Shown one piece after another: positions 9,944 to 18,961 of a stretch of DNA of 64,000 nt (positions are counted from its first letter, which is position 1; each line of letters starts with the position of its first letter). Location: positions 1,488,001 to 1,552,000 of the forward strand of contig NZ_CP116766.1 in assembly GCF_028463985.1 (NCBI RefSeq), given 5' to 3'. A program made the position numbers and the translations under genes. Below the pieces are notes generated by a model, which ran no database searches, was not told the DNA's origin, and saw nothing but the letters and a program-made list of their open reading frames with translations. This DNA is from Neisseria lisongii (GTDB lineage Bacteria; Pseudomonadota; Gammaproteobacteria; Burkholderiales; Neisseriaceae).

Positions 9944-10507
9944 TTATCCGGCATTCTGCATTGTTTCAAACTGCTGCCGGATTCCCTCAATGTCCAGCCA
10001 ACCCAGTTGCAAAAACACCATCAGCAGCAAAAAGACGACCAGCACCACCGCACATACATAAACCGCATAACCCAGCAGCACCCGCCCGAACGATGCCCGA
10101 CCCAGTTTCATAAAACCGGCAAACTGTGTCCAAAAAATCCACGTCTGCCAAAACATACACACCAAAGCCACCGCCTGCGTCGGCTCATACAGCAGCACCA
10201 ACATCGGCGCTGCCAGCGCTTCCGAAGCCAAAGTAAAACCCCACAACGGCACCGCTGCCTCGTTTTTACGTTTCAATACCCGACGCATCACACGGCTCAA
10301 CACATACCATTTCGCCGCCGTCATCAACATTGCCGCCGCTACCGCCACCGGCACGCTGACAAAAAACACACCCACGCCCGCCGCATTCATCAAACCCAGC
10401 AGCAAAACCGCCGCCAGCGTTACCGACAAGGGATAATGATATTCCTCCGGCGCACGAAAACGCAGCCGCACAATATCCAGCATATCTTTAAAAAATTGAT
10501 AAAGCAT
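9944..10507 (-). CDS. Inner-membrane protein, Yip1-like, unknown function
   Basis: This 187-residue protein has about five hydrophobic segments: near residues 28-50, 52-70, 88-125, 127-150 and 150-172. A charged loop (SRVMRRVLKRKNEA) lies between the second and third. The layout and the N-terminal FKDMLDIVRLRFRAPEEY resemble short Yip1-domain membrane proteins of Betaproteobacteria, but I see no diagnostic motif, so the family is tentative. It converges on the MidA-type gene across an inverted DUS. No function can be given from sequence alone. Confidence 0.75.
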   Translation of the reverse strand: MLYQFFKDMLDIVRLRFRAPEEYHYPLSVTLAAVLLLGLMNAAGVGVFFVSVPVAVAAAMLMTAAKWYVLSRVMRRVLKRKNEAAVPLWGFTLASEALAAPMLVLLYEPTQAVALVCMFWQTWIFWTQFAGFMKLGRASFGRVLLGYAVYVCAVVLVVFLLLMVFLQLGWLDIEGIRQQFETMQNAG

Positions 10508-10609
10508 AAATCAGCCTGTTCCGACAAAACGCCCATTCTATAGCGAAACCCAACCCAAAGAAAGAGATAGGCGGCAAAGCGGCGCAGTGATACAGTGATG
10601 CTGTGATGA

Positions 10610-10717
10610 TATAGTGGATTCACTTTAAAAGTAGTACAAGGCGGCGAGCCGAAGACAGTACAGGTAGTACGGCTAGGCGAGCCAACGCTGTAATACTTTT
10701 AAAATGAATTCACGATA
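10610..10717. mobile_element. Correia repeat enclosed element (CREE/NEMIS), 108 bp
   Basis: It begins TATAGTGGATTCACTTTAAA and ends in GAATTCACGATA, an imperfect inverted repeat of the left end. The interior has the Correia hallmark of ACAAGGCGGCGAGCC followed by GACAGTACAGGTAGTAC and GGCGAGCCAACGCTGTA. It is the short form without the IHF-containing insert. It lies in the 400-bp gap before tRNA-Phe. Confidence 0.92.
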
Positions 10718-10852
10718 GAAAAAATACTTTCCGCCATACTTACACACCGACCAACTGCCCGTCGCTTTTCAGACGGCCTGTCTTTATCGAAATTTTAATC
10801 CAATACAAAACAGATGTTTATTTTAAAATAACCATTTTTTCTCAAATAACAC

Positions 10853-10881
10853 TTGCACAAGCCGCCCGATTTTGGTTTAAT
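10853..10881 (+). promoter_or_regulatory. Probable tRNA-Phe promoter
   Basis: A TTGCAC -35 (10853-10858) and a TTTAAT -10 (10876-10881) are 17 bp apart and end 25 bp before the tRNA. Confidence 0.6.
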
Positions 10882-10906
10882 ACGCACTTCACAGCGAAAC
10901 ACACAA

Positions 10907-10982
10907 GGCCAGATAGCTCAGTTGGTAGAGCAACGGATTGAAAATCCGTGTGTCGGCGGTTCGATCCCGCCTCTGGCCACCA
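10907..10982 (+). tRNA. tRNA-Phe (GAA)
   Basis: The 76-nt cloverleaf has acceptor arms GGCCAGA/TCTGGCC, D-loop AGCTCAGTTGGTAGAGC, anticodon stem CGGATTGAAAATCCG with anticodon GAA, T-arm GGCGGTTCGATCCCGCC and an encoded CCA. Confidence 0.97.
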
Positions 10983-11142
10983 CATACCACCATTTGGTGG
11001 TTATTTTTTTACCTATTACCTGTGAATATCACAAGCCAATACCGAACAACCAAGCCCTGCGCTTGGTTTTTTTGTTTTTGGTCTGCCTGTTGCGGAACAA
11101 TCCTGTTTGTAATAACATCAATACCAAAACAGGAGCATCATC

Positions 11143-11400
11143 ATGCAGATATTCAGCAGCCGTGAATTCAACCAACGTACCAGCCAAGCCCAAAAAGCGG
11201 CGGCAACTGCGCCCGTCATCATCACCCACCGAGGCGTACCGGCCCAAGTGTTGTTAAGCTATGCCGATTATCAGAAACTGACGGGCAAGCCGCAAACTGC
11301 TTTAGAAATACTGCAAAGTATCGAGGCAGACGCAGCCGATATTGAATTGGAAATCCCGCCCCGCAGTTCAAGCCAACGTCCGGCAGTGGAGTTTGAATAA
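11143..11400 (+). CDS. Phd/YefM-family antitoxin
   Basis: Antitoxins of this family bind their own promoter through the N-terminus and block the toxin with the C-terminal tail. The 85 residues start MQIFSSREFNQRTSQAQKAA, a Phd-type N-terminus, followed by PVIITHRGVPAQVLLSYADYQKL, the conserved sheet and helix. The acidic tail (SIEADAADIELEIPP) would contact the toxin. The start follows AGGAGCATCATC. The stop overlaps the toxin ATG by one base (TAATG), so translation is coupled. Neisserial FitA is a ribbon-helix-helix protein, so this is not FitA even though the toxin resembles FitB. Confidence 0.9.
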   Translation: MQIFSSREFNQRTSQAQKAAATAPVIITHRGVPAQVLLSYADYQKLTGKPQTALEILQSIEADAADIELEIPPRSSSQRPAVEFE

Positions 11401-11825
11401 TGTATCTATTGGACACTAATATCATCAGCGAAATGCGTAAAGCCAAAAAAGGACGGGCAAACCCAAACCTTACCGCATGGCTGGCTCAAACAGACAGCGG
11501 GTACTTTTACACCAGCGCCATTGTTGCCATGGAATTGGAACGGGGCGTATTGGGCATGGAACGTAAAGATCCTGTGCAAGGTATAGAATTGCGCCGCTGG
11601 TTGGACGAAGTCAAATCCAAATTATTCACCAACCGCATTTTGCCGATAGACGAAACTACCGCCCGCATTTGCGCCGCCATGCACATTCCCGACAAAGCGC
11701 CTGAAAACGATGCGTGGATTGCCGCTACGGCACGGCAACACGGCTTAACTTTGGTTACCCGCAATACGGCCGATTTTGAGCGTACGGGGGCGAGACTGTT
11801 TAACCCGTTTGCAGCCGAAATCTAA
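11400..11825 (+). CDS. vapC: PIN-domain ribonuclease toxin VapC (FitB-like)
   Basis: VapC toxins are Mg2+-dependent RNases, most often cutting tRNA or rRNA. The 141 residues carry the four PIN acidic residues: D5 (MYLLDTNIIS), E45 (IVAMELERGV), D104 (ENDAWIAATA) and D125 (TRNTADF). All are intact, so the toxin looks active. FILPIDETTA-type and ENDAWIAATARQHGLTLVTR segments resemble gonococcal FitB. The pair sits 160 bp after tRNA-Phe. A strong hairpin follows the gene. Confidence 0.93.
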   Translation: MYLLDTNIISEMRKAKKGRANPNLTAWLAQTDSGYFYTSAIVAMELERGVLGMERKDPVQGIELRRWLDEVKSKLFTNRILPIDETTARICAAMHIPDKAPENDAWIAATARQHGLTLVTRNTADFERTGARLFNPFAAEI

Positions 11826-11850
11826 TATTGCTCAAACAGCAAATGAACAG

Positions 11851-11888
11851 AGGGGCTATTTTCAACCATCGTGTTGAAAATAGCCCCT
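11851..11888. terminator. Strong hairpin after vapC
   Basis: AGGGGCTATTTTCAA pairs with TTGAAAATAGCCCCT across an eight-base loop. It lies between the convergent vapC and antiporter genes and probably ends transcription of vapC. A single DUS follows it. Confidence 0.7.
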
Positions 11889-11934
11889 GTTGATAAGCGG
11901 CAAGGCCGTCTGAAAAACGGCTTTTCGGAATATA

Positions 11935-13680
11935 TCAGACTTTTTCCGTATCCTCTTTTTTCGGCATTTTCAAACCGAAGGATTGGATATTGCTTTTCTC
12001 GTCCAACTCCCGCACGGTAACACATACACCATCCCAGTAGAGTTTGTCGCCGGCCACCGGCACATCGCCGAAGTATTCCCGAAACGCATCGACCAGCGTT
12101 TTACCGGCAACTTCTTCCGGCACCTGCAAGCCGTAGGCAAATGCGACATCGCCGACTTTGGCATCGGGTTTCACCACAAATTCGCCGTAAAATTCCTGCT
12201 CTTGGCGGCTCAATTCGCCACCGGCAAACTGTTCGGCGAAGCTCTCGCCTGCTTCTTCGGGCAAAACATACCATGCAATATCGTTTTGCTGCATCTGCGT
12301 ATTCATGCCGACCCGGACGTTTTCGCCGTTGCGTATCAGGGCAAACAGGCGGCCGTTGCGGAATTTTGGTTCGCGAGTCATGGCATACGGATGGGCGTGT
12401 TCCGCCTGCGAATCGGCCGCAACCTGAAACGACTGCATCGTAACCGACAGTTTTTTGGCCAGCCATACCTCACGGATATCCAGCGGTTCGGGCTTTTCGG
12501 GCAACACCATATCGAGTTTTCTGGCAAAAAACGGAATGGTCGTCCCCTGAATCAGCAGCGACAGGAACACCACGGCAAAGGCAACGTTAAACAGCAGCGA
12601 GGCATTGGGTACGCCGCTCATCAGCGGCATAATCGCCAAAGTAACCGGCACTGCGCCGCGCAGCCCGACCCAGCTGATATAGGCCAATTCTTTGCGGCTG
12701 TAGCGAAACCATTTAATCGAGGTGTACACCGCCAGCGGCCGTGCCACCAGCATCAGGAAGGCGGCAATCACGACGGCCGACGGCATGGTTTCCCATACCT
12801 GCGACGGTGTAACCAGCAGACCGAGTACCAAAAACATAGTGGCCTGCGCCAGCCATGCCAAGCCGTCCATCACCGTCAAAACATGTTCGGTAGAAGAATT
12901 GCGGGCATTGCCGACCATCACACCGGCAAGATACACAGCCAGAAAGCCGCTTCCGCCGAAAATATTACACACGGCAAACACCAGCAGCCCCGCCGACGCC
13001 ACCAAAATGGCATACAGGCCTTCCGCCAGCGGGATTCTTGCCAGCAGCCATGCCAGAATTTTGCCCGACACCAAGCCGAACAATACGCCCAAGCCCAACT
13101 GCTGCACCAACATCGCCAGCGCCGAAAGCGCCGTGGTTTCCTGCGGCTGCATAATCAGGCTGATTAACATGGTTACCAGCAGAATCGCCATCGGATCGTT
13201 CAGGCCCGATTCCAATTCCAGAGAAGCCTGAATCCGCTGATGCAGCCGCACGCCGCTGTTGCGCAGCAGCGAAAACACCGCCGCCGCATCGGTCGAGCCG
13301 ACAATCGCCGCCATCAGCAAGCCCAGTTTCCAATCCACGCCCAAAAAGAAGGTGGCAAATATGCCCAGCACCGCCACGCTCGCCACCACGCCCCATGTTG
13401 CCAATACCGCCGCCGGTTTCAAGGCGATGCGGAAGGTGGAGAACTGCGTCCGCAAACCGCCGTCAAGCAGAATCACCGCCAACGCCAGTTGGCTGACCAG
13501 TGTCGCACCGGTAAAACTGTCAAACTTAATGCCGCCCAAGCCCTCTTCGCCCGCCAGCATCCCCACGCCCAAAAACGCCAGCAGCAGCGGCATCCCCAAA
13601 CGTGCCGACAGCCTGCTCGCCAATACGCTGAGAAACAGCAGCAGCGCCATCACAAAAAACAGAATATTTAATTGATCCAT
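11935..13680 (-). CDS. nhaP2: K+/H+ antiporter NhaP2 (CvrA), CPA1 family
   Basis: NhaP2 exchanges cytosolic K+ (or Na+) for H+ across the inner membrane. From the chosen start (MDQLNILFFVMALLLFLSVL) it has 581 residues; an upstream ATG would add five. About 12 membrane segments fill residues 1-390, with the exchanger motifs ELESGLNDPMAILLV and SWVGLRGAVPVTLAIMP. A TrkA-C-like regulatory domain (about 400-490, PEPLDIREVWLAKKL) and a CorC/HlyC-type C-terminal domain follow, as in E. coli CvrA. A lone Correia-type end (13721-13739) lies just upstream. Confidence 0.93.
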   Translation of the reverse strand: MDQLNILFFVMALLLFLSVLASRLSARLGMPLLLAFLGVGMLAGEEGLGGIKFDSFTGATLVSQLALAVILLDGGLRTQFSTFRIALKPAAVLATWGVVASVAVLGIFATFFLGVDWKLGLLMAAIVGSTDAAAVFSLLRNSGVRLHQRIQASLELESGLNDPMAILLVTMLISLIMQPQETTALSALAMLVQQLGLGVLFGLVSGKILAWLLARIPLAEGLYAILVASAGLLVFAVCNIFGGSGFLAVYLAGVMVGNARNSSTEHVLTVMDGLAWLAQATMFLVLGLLVTPSQVWETMPSAVVIAAFLMLVARPLAVYTSIKWFRYSRKELAYISWVGLRGAVPVTLAIMPLMSGVPNASLLFNVAFAVVFLSLLIQGTTIPFFARKLDMVLPEKPEPLDIREVWLAKKLSVTMQSFQVAADSQAEHAHPYAMTREPKFRNGRLFALIRNGENVRVGMNTQMQQNDIAWYVLPEEAGESFAEQFAGGELSRQEQEFYGEFVVKPDAKVGDVAFAYGLQVPEEVAGKTLVDAFREYFGDVPVAGDKLYWDGVCVTVRELDEKSNIQSFGLKMPKKEDTEKV

Positions 13681-13720
13681 ACGGTTTGATACCAAAGTAA
13701 AACAGTTGTCTGTGAAACGT

Positions 13721-13739
13721 TATCGTGAATTCACTTTAT
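13721..13739. repeat. Isolated Correia-type terminal repeat
   Basis: TATCGTGAATTCACTTTA matches a CREE end (compare 10700-10717 on the other strand) without a core or partner. It appears to be the relic of an excised or decayed element. Confidence 0.5.
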
Positions 13740-13749
13740 ATTATGTAAC

Positions 13750-13790
13750 AGGCCGTCTGAAAATTCGTTCTACTTATTTTCAGACGGCCT
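13750..13790. terminator. Inverted DUS pair between nhaP2 and pilF
   Basis: AGGCCGTCTGAAAA and TTTTCAGACGGCCT are separated by 13 bases in a divergent intergenic region, so uptake may matter more than termination. The rest of the 350-bp gap holds one more DUS and a possible pilF promoter, TTGAGC (13956) and TATGTT (13979), 17 bp apart. Confidence 0.6.
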
Positions 13791-14046
13791 GCATTGTAAC
13801 ATAAGCCCTATATTTTTCTTTTTTACGCCCTCTCCGCAAGCAGCGGGCAAGCAGCCATCTCAAAATCAATATAATCAACTGAATATAAACAAAATATTTC
13901 AAACAACCCCGTTTTCAGACGGCCTCAAAAACCGGCCTGAAATAAGCATAAAACATTGAGCAGCGGCGGATTTTGCGGTATGTTTACTCTAAATTTACTT
14001 AAAATAACAAGCCGTTCAGCGGCAAAGCAGAAACAAAGGTGATTTT

Positions 14047-15720
14047 ATGAGCAGCGCCCTTCTGCGTGTCCTCACGCAACACCATATCCTCACACCGGCA
14101 CAGGCCGAGCATTATCATCAGGCGGCGGCGGAACATCAGGCCGTTTTGCCGAAGCTATTTGCCGATGGCATCATTTCGCCGCAGGATTTGGCGCAACGGC
14201 TGGCGCAGATTTTCCATTATCCGCTGCTGGATTTGCGGGATTACGACCGCAGTCTGTTGGTCAAAGAAGTCTTGAGCGACGAACAAATGGTGCAAAACCG
14301 CTGCGTGCCGCTGTTTCGGCGGGGCGAAACCGTGTGTCTGGCGGTTTCCGACCCGACTCAAATCCGCCATTTGCAGAAAATCGCCTTTGCCGCCGGCGTT
14401 GCTATTGATTTGGTGGTGGTAGCCGACGACCAGCTCTCGGCGCTGTTGGACTGGATCAACCAACATTCCGCCGCCCTGCTGCAGGAAATCGGCGACAGCC
14501 CCGAAACCGGCACGCAAACGCTCTACATCGACAACGAAGAAGCCGAAGACGGCCCGATTCCCCGCTTTATCCACAAAATCCTCTCCAATGCGCTGGCCGC
14601 CGGCGCATCCGACATTCATTTCGAATTTTACGAACACAGCGCCCGAATCCGTTTCCGCATTGACGGCACATTGCGCGAAGTAGTGCAGCCGCCGCTTGCC
14701 GTGCGACACCAGCTCGCCTCGTGCATCAAAGTGATGGCACGTTTGGACATTGCCGAAAAACGGGTGCCGCAAGACGGGCGTATCCGCATTGCCCTGCAGA
14801 AAAACGCAGCGGCGATTGACTTTCGGGTCAGTACTTTGCCGACCGTGTTCGGCGAAAAAGTGGTGATGCGGATTTTGAACACCGACATCGGCCGTCTGAA
14901 TTTTGCCGAACTCGGCTTAGAGCCGTTCCAACAGACCATGCTCGCCGATGCCGTACGCCGTCCCTACGGCATGGTTTTGGTTACCGGCCCGACCGGTTCG
15001 GGCAAAACGCTCACACTCTATGCCTGTCTGAAGCTGCTCAACACCGAAGGTGTCAATATCGCCACCGCCGAAGATCCGGCGGAAATCCATCTGGCGGGCA
15101 TCAATCAGGTCAATGTCAATGACCGACAAGGGCTGACGTTTGCCGCCGCCCTGCGGGCATTTCTGCGGCAAGACCCCGATATCATTATGGTCGGCGAAAT
15201 CCGGGATTTGGAAACCGCCGACATCGCCATCAAAGCGGCGCAAACCGGCCACATGGTTTTTTCCACGCTGCACACCAACAATGCCCCCGCCACCCTCTCC
15301 CGCCTGCTGAATATGGGTGTCGAACCGTTCAACATCGCCGGTTCGGTCAGCCTGATTGTGGCGCAGCGGCTGGTGCGGCGGCTGTGTCCCGACTGCAAAC
15401 AGCCCACCGAACGCCCGCCTGAAGCCGTCTTGCGCTCACTCGGTTTCACCGATGAAGATTTACAGCAAAACTGGCAACCCTACCGCCCTGTCGGTTGCGA
15501 TCATTGTCGGGGCAAAGGTTTCAAAGGACGGATCGGCATTTTCGAACTCATGCCCGTCAGCGAAACCGTGCAGCAGATTATTCTCAACAACGGCACCGAA
15601 ACCGATATGCTCAATCAGGCGGCTCGGGAAGGCATGACCGACCTGCGGCGTGCCGGGTTGCTCAAAGTGATGCAGGGTCTGACTTCCTTAGAAGAAGTCT
15701 GCGCCTGCACCAATGATTGA
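14047..15720 (+). CDS. pilF: Type IV pilus assembly ATPase PilF (PilB/GspE family)
   Basis: PilF is the cytosolic hexameric ATPase that powers pilus extension and is needed for piliation and natural transformation. The 557 residues match the family. The N-terminal MshEN/GspE-II domain covers about residues 1-150. Walker [13 protein letters not shown] lies near residue 314, the Asp box follows it, and Walker B is [12 protein letters not shown] near residue 378. The four-cysteine zinc motif CPDC...CDHC lies at about 445-490. An AAAGGTGA ribosome site precedes the ATG. pilG and pilD follow in the same direction. Confidence 0.97.
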   Translation: MSSALLRVLTQHHILTPAQAEHYHQAAAEHQAVLPKLFADGIISPQDLAQRLAQIFHYPLLDLRDYDRSLLVKEVLSDEQMVQNRCVPLFRRGETVCLAVSDPTQIRHLQKIAFAAGVAIDLVVVADDQLSALLDWINQHSAALLQEIGDSPETGTQTLYIDNEEAEDGPIPRFIHKILSNALAAGASDIHFEFYEHSARIRFRIDGTLREVVQPPLAVRHQLASCIKVMARLDIAEKRVPQDGRIRIALQKNAAAIDFRVSTLPTVFGEKVVMRILNTDIGRLNFAELGLEPFQQTMLADAVRRPYGMVLVTGPTGSGKTLTLYACLKLLNTEGVNIATAEDPAEIHLAGINQVNVNDRQGLTFAAALRAFLRQDPDIIMVGEIRDLETADIAIKAAQTGHMVFSTLHTNNAPATLSRLLNMGVEPFNIAGSVSLIVAQRLVRRLCPDCKQPTERPPEAVLRSLGFTDEDLQQNWQPYRPVGCDHCRGKGFKGRIGIFELMPVSETVQQIILNNGTETDMLNQAAREGMTDLRRAGLLKVMQGLTSLEEVCACTND

Positions 15721-15727
15721 ACCCACC

Positions 15728-15760
15728 ATGCCGTCTGAAAATACGTTTTTCAGACGGCCT
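15728..15760. terminator. Inverted DUS pair between pilF and pilG
   Basis: ATGCCGTCTGAAAA and TTTTTCAGACGGCCT form a hairpin eight bases after the pilF stop. It may reduce read-through into pilG. Confidence 0.6.
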
Positions 15761-15777
15761 CAACGCAAAGTCCGACC

Positions 15778-17010
15778 ATGGCAACACGCAAATCCACTAC
15801 CCTCTTCGGCAGCAGAAAAAGCAAACGTTTTCTGTTTGAAGGCACCAACCTGCACAGCGGCCGCCCCGTGCAGGGCGAAATCAGCGCACCCGACCAAGCC
15901 GCCGCCGAACAGAAACTCAAACGGCGGGGCATCAATGCCGTACTGATCCGCCCTGCAAAATCCGTCCGCAAACGCAAAATCCGCAGCCAAGACATCGCCG
16001 TATTCACCCGCCAACTTTCCACCATGATGAAAGCCGGTTTGCCACTGCTGCAGGCGTTTGACGTTGCCGCACAGGGCAGCGGCCACCCGAATTTGAGCAA
16101 ACTGCTGCTGCACATCCGCACCGACATCGAACAAGGCAGCTCGCTGGCTCAGGCACTGGCACGCCACCCGCAGCATTTCGACCGTTTTTACTGCAATCTG
16201 GTGGCAGCAGGCGAAACCGGCGGCATACTGGAAACCCTGTTGGAGCGGCTCGCCCTGACACAGGAAAAAAACCGCCTGCTGAAAAAACAGATTCAGACGG
16301 CCTTGATTTACCCCGTTTCCATTATCGCCGTTTCCATTATCATTATTTTGGTGATGATGCTGTTTGTCCTCCCCTCGTTCCAAACCGTCTATGCCGACAT
16401 GGGCGCAGAGTTACCATGGCTGACGCAGGCTGTGATGAGCGCTTCCGACCTGCTTGCCGCCTACGGCTGGCTACCGCTGATCGGTCTAATTGCCGCCGCA
16501 GTCTGGTTTCGCCGCCGCTACCGCCGCTCGCGCAACCTGCAGAAACGCTGCGACCGCTACCTGCTGCAACTCCCCCTGCTCGGCACCACCGTTGCCCAAA
16601 CCGCCTCCGCCCGCTGGGCAAGAACCACCGCCGCCCTGTTCGCCGCCGGCATGCCGCCCGCCGAAGCACTGAACACCGTTGCCGGAGCCTGCGGCAATCT
16701 GGTTTACGAAGATGCCACCCATGCCATCCGCAACCAAGTCGTACAAGGCATTTCCCTGACCACCGCCATGCAAAACAGCGGCTGCTTTGCCGAAATGATG
16801 ATCCGCATGGCCGCCGTCGGCGAAGAATCGGGCGCACTCGACACCATGCTCGACAAAGCCGCCGAATGGTACGAAAACGAAGTCGACCAAACCGTCGCCC
16901 GACTCTCCGCCCTGATGGAACCGCTGATTATGGTGATATTGGGTACCCTGATCGGCATCCTGCTACTGGCCATGTACCTACCCCTGTTCCACTTGGGCGA
17001 TGCCGTCTGA
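15778..17010 (+). CDS. pilG: Type IV pilus inner-membrane platform protein PilG (PilC/GspF family)
   Basis: PilG is the polytopic platform protein that couples the pilus motor to pilin assembly. The 410 residues contain two GspF domains (about 75-200 and 280-405), each opening with the family pattern: FTRQLSTMMKAGLPLLQAFD and WARTTAALFAAGMPPAEALN. Three membrane spans lie near 178-200, 225-245 and 380-400. GETGGILETLLERLA and GEESGALDTMLDKAAEWYE are the conserved GE(E/T)(S/T)G boxes. It follows pilF and precedes pilD. Confidence 0.97.
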   Translation: MATRKSTTLFGSRKSKRFLFEGTNLHSGRPVQGEISAPDQAAAEQKLKRRGINAVLIRPAKSVRKRKIRSQDIAVFTRQLSTMMKAGLPLLQAFDVAAQGSGHPNLSKLLLHIRTDIEQGSSLAQALARHPQHFDRFYCNLVAAGETGGILETLLERLALTQEKNRLLKKQIQTALIYPVSIIAVSIIIILVMMLFVLPSFQTVYADMGAELPWLTQAVMSASDLLAAYGWLPLIGLIAAAVWFRRRYRRSRNLQKRCDRYLLQLPLLGTTVAQTASARWARTTAALFAAGMPPAEALNTVAGACGNLVYEDATHAIRNQVVQGISLTTAMQNSGCFAEMMIRMAAVGEESGALDTMLDKAAEWYENEVDQTVARLSALMEPLIMVILGTLIGILLLAMYLPLFHLGDAV

Positions 17011-17036
17011 AAATGAAAATTTCAATTTCACCCAAA

Positions 17037-17056
17037 TATAGCGGGTTCACTTTAAA
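17037..17056. repeat. Isolated Correia-type terminal repeat before pilD
   Basis: TATAGCGGGTTCACTTTAAA matches CREE ends but has no core or second end. It sits 25 bp before the pilD start and could hold promoter-like AT-rich sequence. Confidence 0.5.
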
Positions 17057-17080
17057 ATAAACACCACTTCAGGAAACGCC

Positions 17081-17956
17081 ATGACCGCCTTATCCGACCT
17101 GTTCCGCCAACTTGATACGCCGACGCTGCTGCTTTTCTGCGCTTTTATCGGCGGTATTATCGGCAGTTTTCTTAATGTTGTGATTTACCGCTTGCCGTTG
17201 ATGATGGAACGGGAATTTACCCTGTTTGCCAAAAATCAGCTTCAGCAACCGCTTGCGCTGGAAGACAGGCAAACTTTTAACCTGTTCCGACCGGCTTCGC
17301 ATTGCCCTAAGTGCCGAACGCCGCTGAATATGCGGCAAAATATCCCGATATTCGGTTATCTGCTGTCAGGCGGTAAATGTCGGCATTGCGGGCAAGGTTT
17401 CGGCAGCCGCTATTTGCGGGTAGAATGCGTTACCGCCGTTCTGTTTGCCGCTGCTGCATGGCGGTTTGGTGCAGGCATTGCGCTGATCGGCATCTTGGCG
17501 TTTACTTCTGCCCTGATTGCTTTGGCGGAAATCGATGCAGACACGCATTATCTGCCTGACCAAATCACGTTGCCGCTGTTGTGGCTGGGGCTGCTGCTCA
17601 ATTCAGACGGTCTGTATGTGCCGCTGCAATCGGCCGTAATCGGCGCAGCGGCGGGCTATCTCGCTCTGTGGCTGCCCAATGCAGTGTTCCACAAACTGAC
17701 CGGACAAACCGGTATGGGACACGGCGATTTCAAACTGCTGGCGGCGCTCGGCGCTTGGAACGGTGTAGAAATGCTGGCATTTACCGTATTTGCCGCTTCA
17801 TTGGCCGGTTTGGTGGCGGCGCTGCTGCTGCGGGTTAAAAAAGGGCAATATTTCGCTTTCGGCCCGGCGCTTGCTGTTGCCGGTTGGTGCGCTGCCGTAT
17901 TCCGAACCCCGATTCAGACGGCCTTTGAACACTGGCTGGGCAACCCGATTTTTTAA
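17081..17956 (+). CDS. pilD: Prepilin peptidase / N-methyltransferase PilD
   Basis: PilD cleaves the leader of type IV pilins at the cytosolic membrane face and methylates the new N-terminal phenylalanine. The 291 residues have about eight membrane spans. The N-terminal domain carries two Cys pairs, CPKCRTPLN and CRHCGQGFG, with GSRYLRVE after them. The two catalytic aspartates are in EIDADTHYLPDQITLP (near residue 150) and GMGHGDFKLLAALGAW (near 215). It precedes coaE by nine bases, so they are likely cotranscribed. Confidence 0.97.
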   Translation: MTALSDLFRQLDTPTLLLFCAFIGGIIGSFLNVVIYRLPLMMEREFTLFAKNQLQQPLALEDRQTFNLFRPASHCPKCRTPLNMRQNIPIFGYLLSGGKCRHCGQGFGSRYLRVECVTAVLFAAAAWRFGAGIALIGILAFTSALIALAEIDADTHYLPDQITLPLLWLGLLLNSDGLYVPLQSAVIGAAAGYLALWLPNAVFHKLTGQTGMGHGDFKLLAALGAWNGVEMLAFTVFAASLAGLVAALLLRVKKGQYFAFGPALAVAGWCAAVFRTPIQTAFEHWLGNPIF

Positions 17957-17965
17957 GGAAGATTC

Positions 17966-18562
17966 ATGACATTATGGATAGGCCTCACCGGCGGCATCGG
18001 TAGCGGTAAATCGCAAACCGCCGCAGAGTTTGCCAAACTCAGTGTGCCGCATATTGATGCCGATGCACTCAGCCGCAGCCTGAGTGCCGAGGGCGGCGCA
18101 GCTTTGCCGCCGATTCGTGCCGCTTTCGGCGACGGTGTATTCGACAGCCAAGGCCGTCTCGACCGTGCCGCCTTGAGAGATGAAGTTTTCAGACGGCCTG
18201 AATCCAAAAAAAAGCTGGAAGACATTATGCTGCCGCTGATTCTGGCTGCCGTGAAAACACAGCAGCAGGCGTATTCCGCCGCACGCTACGGCATTTTGGA
18301 CGTGCCGCTGCTGATTGAGCAGCCCGCATTTGCCGCATTAACCGACCGGATTTTGGTTGTCGATGTGGACGAAGCCACCCAAATCCGCCGTACCGCCGAA
18401 CGCAGCGGCTTGGGCGAAGGCGAAATCAAACGGATTATCGCCGCCCAATCCCCACGCCGCCGCCGCCTGCTTGCCGCCGATGATGTGATTGCCAACTGCG
18501 GTACGCTGGCGCAATTAGGCGAAAAAGTCCGCCGATTACACGGTTTTTATCGTGAACTATAG
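17966..18562 (+). CDS. coaE: Dephospho-CoA kinase CoaE, 3' end inside a mobile element
   Basis: CoaE phosphorylates the ribose 3'-OH of dephospho-CoA, the last step of CoA synthesis. The 198 residues begin with the P-loop GLTGGIGSGKSQTA; PHIDADALSRSL, LEDIMLPLI and DVPLLIEQ are family motifs. The stop TAG (18560-18562) lies inside the TATAGTG end of the IS110 unit that starts at 18558. The final residue or residues may therefore have been reset by the insertion; 198 is slightly below the usual 200-210. The P-loop and lid are intact, so activity is expected. Confidence 0.95.
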   Translation: MTLWIGLTGGIGSGKSQTAAEFAKLSVPHIDADALSRSLSAEGGAALPPIRAAFGDGVFDSQGRLDRAALRDEVFRRPESKKKLEDIMLPLILAAVKTQQQAYSAARYGILDVPLLIEQPAFAALTDRILVVDVDEATQIRRTAERSGLGEGEIKRIIAAQSPRRRRLLAADDVIANCGTLAQLGEKVRRLHGFYREL

Positions 18563-18768
18563 TGAATCAACCGAAAAAAGATGGCACCACAACGAGCCAC
18601 CCTTCTCCTAGCCCCTTCCCACCGGCGGGACGGGGAACAGTGTGTAGCGTGTGTGCCGAAGCACGCACGTGTTCTTTAAATTCAACATGAATGCCGTCTG
18701 AAAACGAGCAAAGCGAGTTTCTGAACAGCTAAAATCAGATTTTCAGACGGCTTCGACATAAAACTCAC

Positions 18769-18958
18769 AGAACAGGTACGTGCTTTGGCTCGCACCCTTG
18801 TATATCCAACTTCCAGTATCATAACAAGCAACACCCGCCCGGCCACCACCCGTGCGCACCCAAGGTTCAACAACCGATGTGTAGCTTAGGGAAGCCGGGC
18901 AACCCATCAACACAACCGGACAGTTGCCCGACAACACAACCGAATGCAAGACAGGTTT
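18769..18958 (+). ncRNA. Candidate bridge (guide) RNA region of the IS110 element
   Basis: IS110-group elements are known to encode a structured bridge RNA in the left non-coding end. This leader is conserved between copies and holds visible stems. CGGGCAAC (18896-18903) pairs with GTTGCCCG (18923-18930) around a 19-nt loop, and GTGC...GCAC forms a small hairpin near 18779-18798. It ends just before the transposase start. The call is by position and structure only; no covariance test was possible. Confidence 0.45.
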
Positions 18959-18961
18959 ATG

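Noticed and set aside
10610..10717. Short palindromic repeats considered as a CRISPR array
   Set aside because: Copies are scattered across the window, end in TATA inverted repeats and have the Correia core; there are no regular spacers and no cas genes.
11983..13167. A 394-codon plus-strand frame antisense to the antiporter
   Set aside because: It is rich in His, Gln and Arg without any motif and mirrors the transmembrane coding strand of nhaP2.
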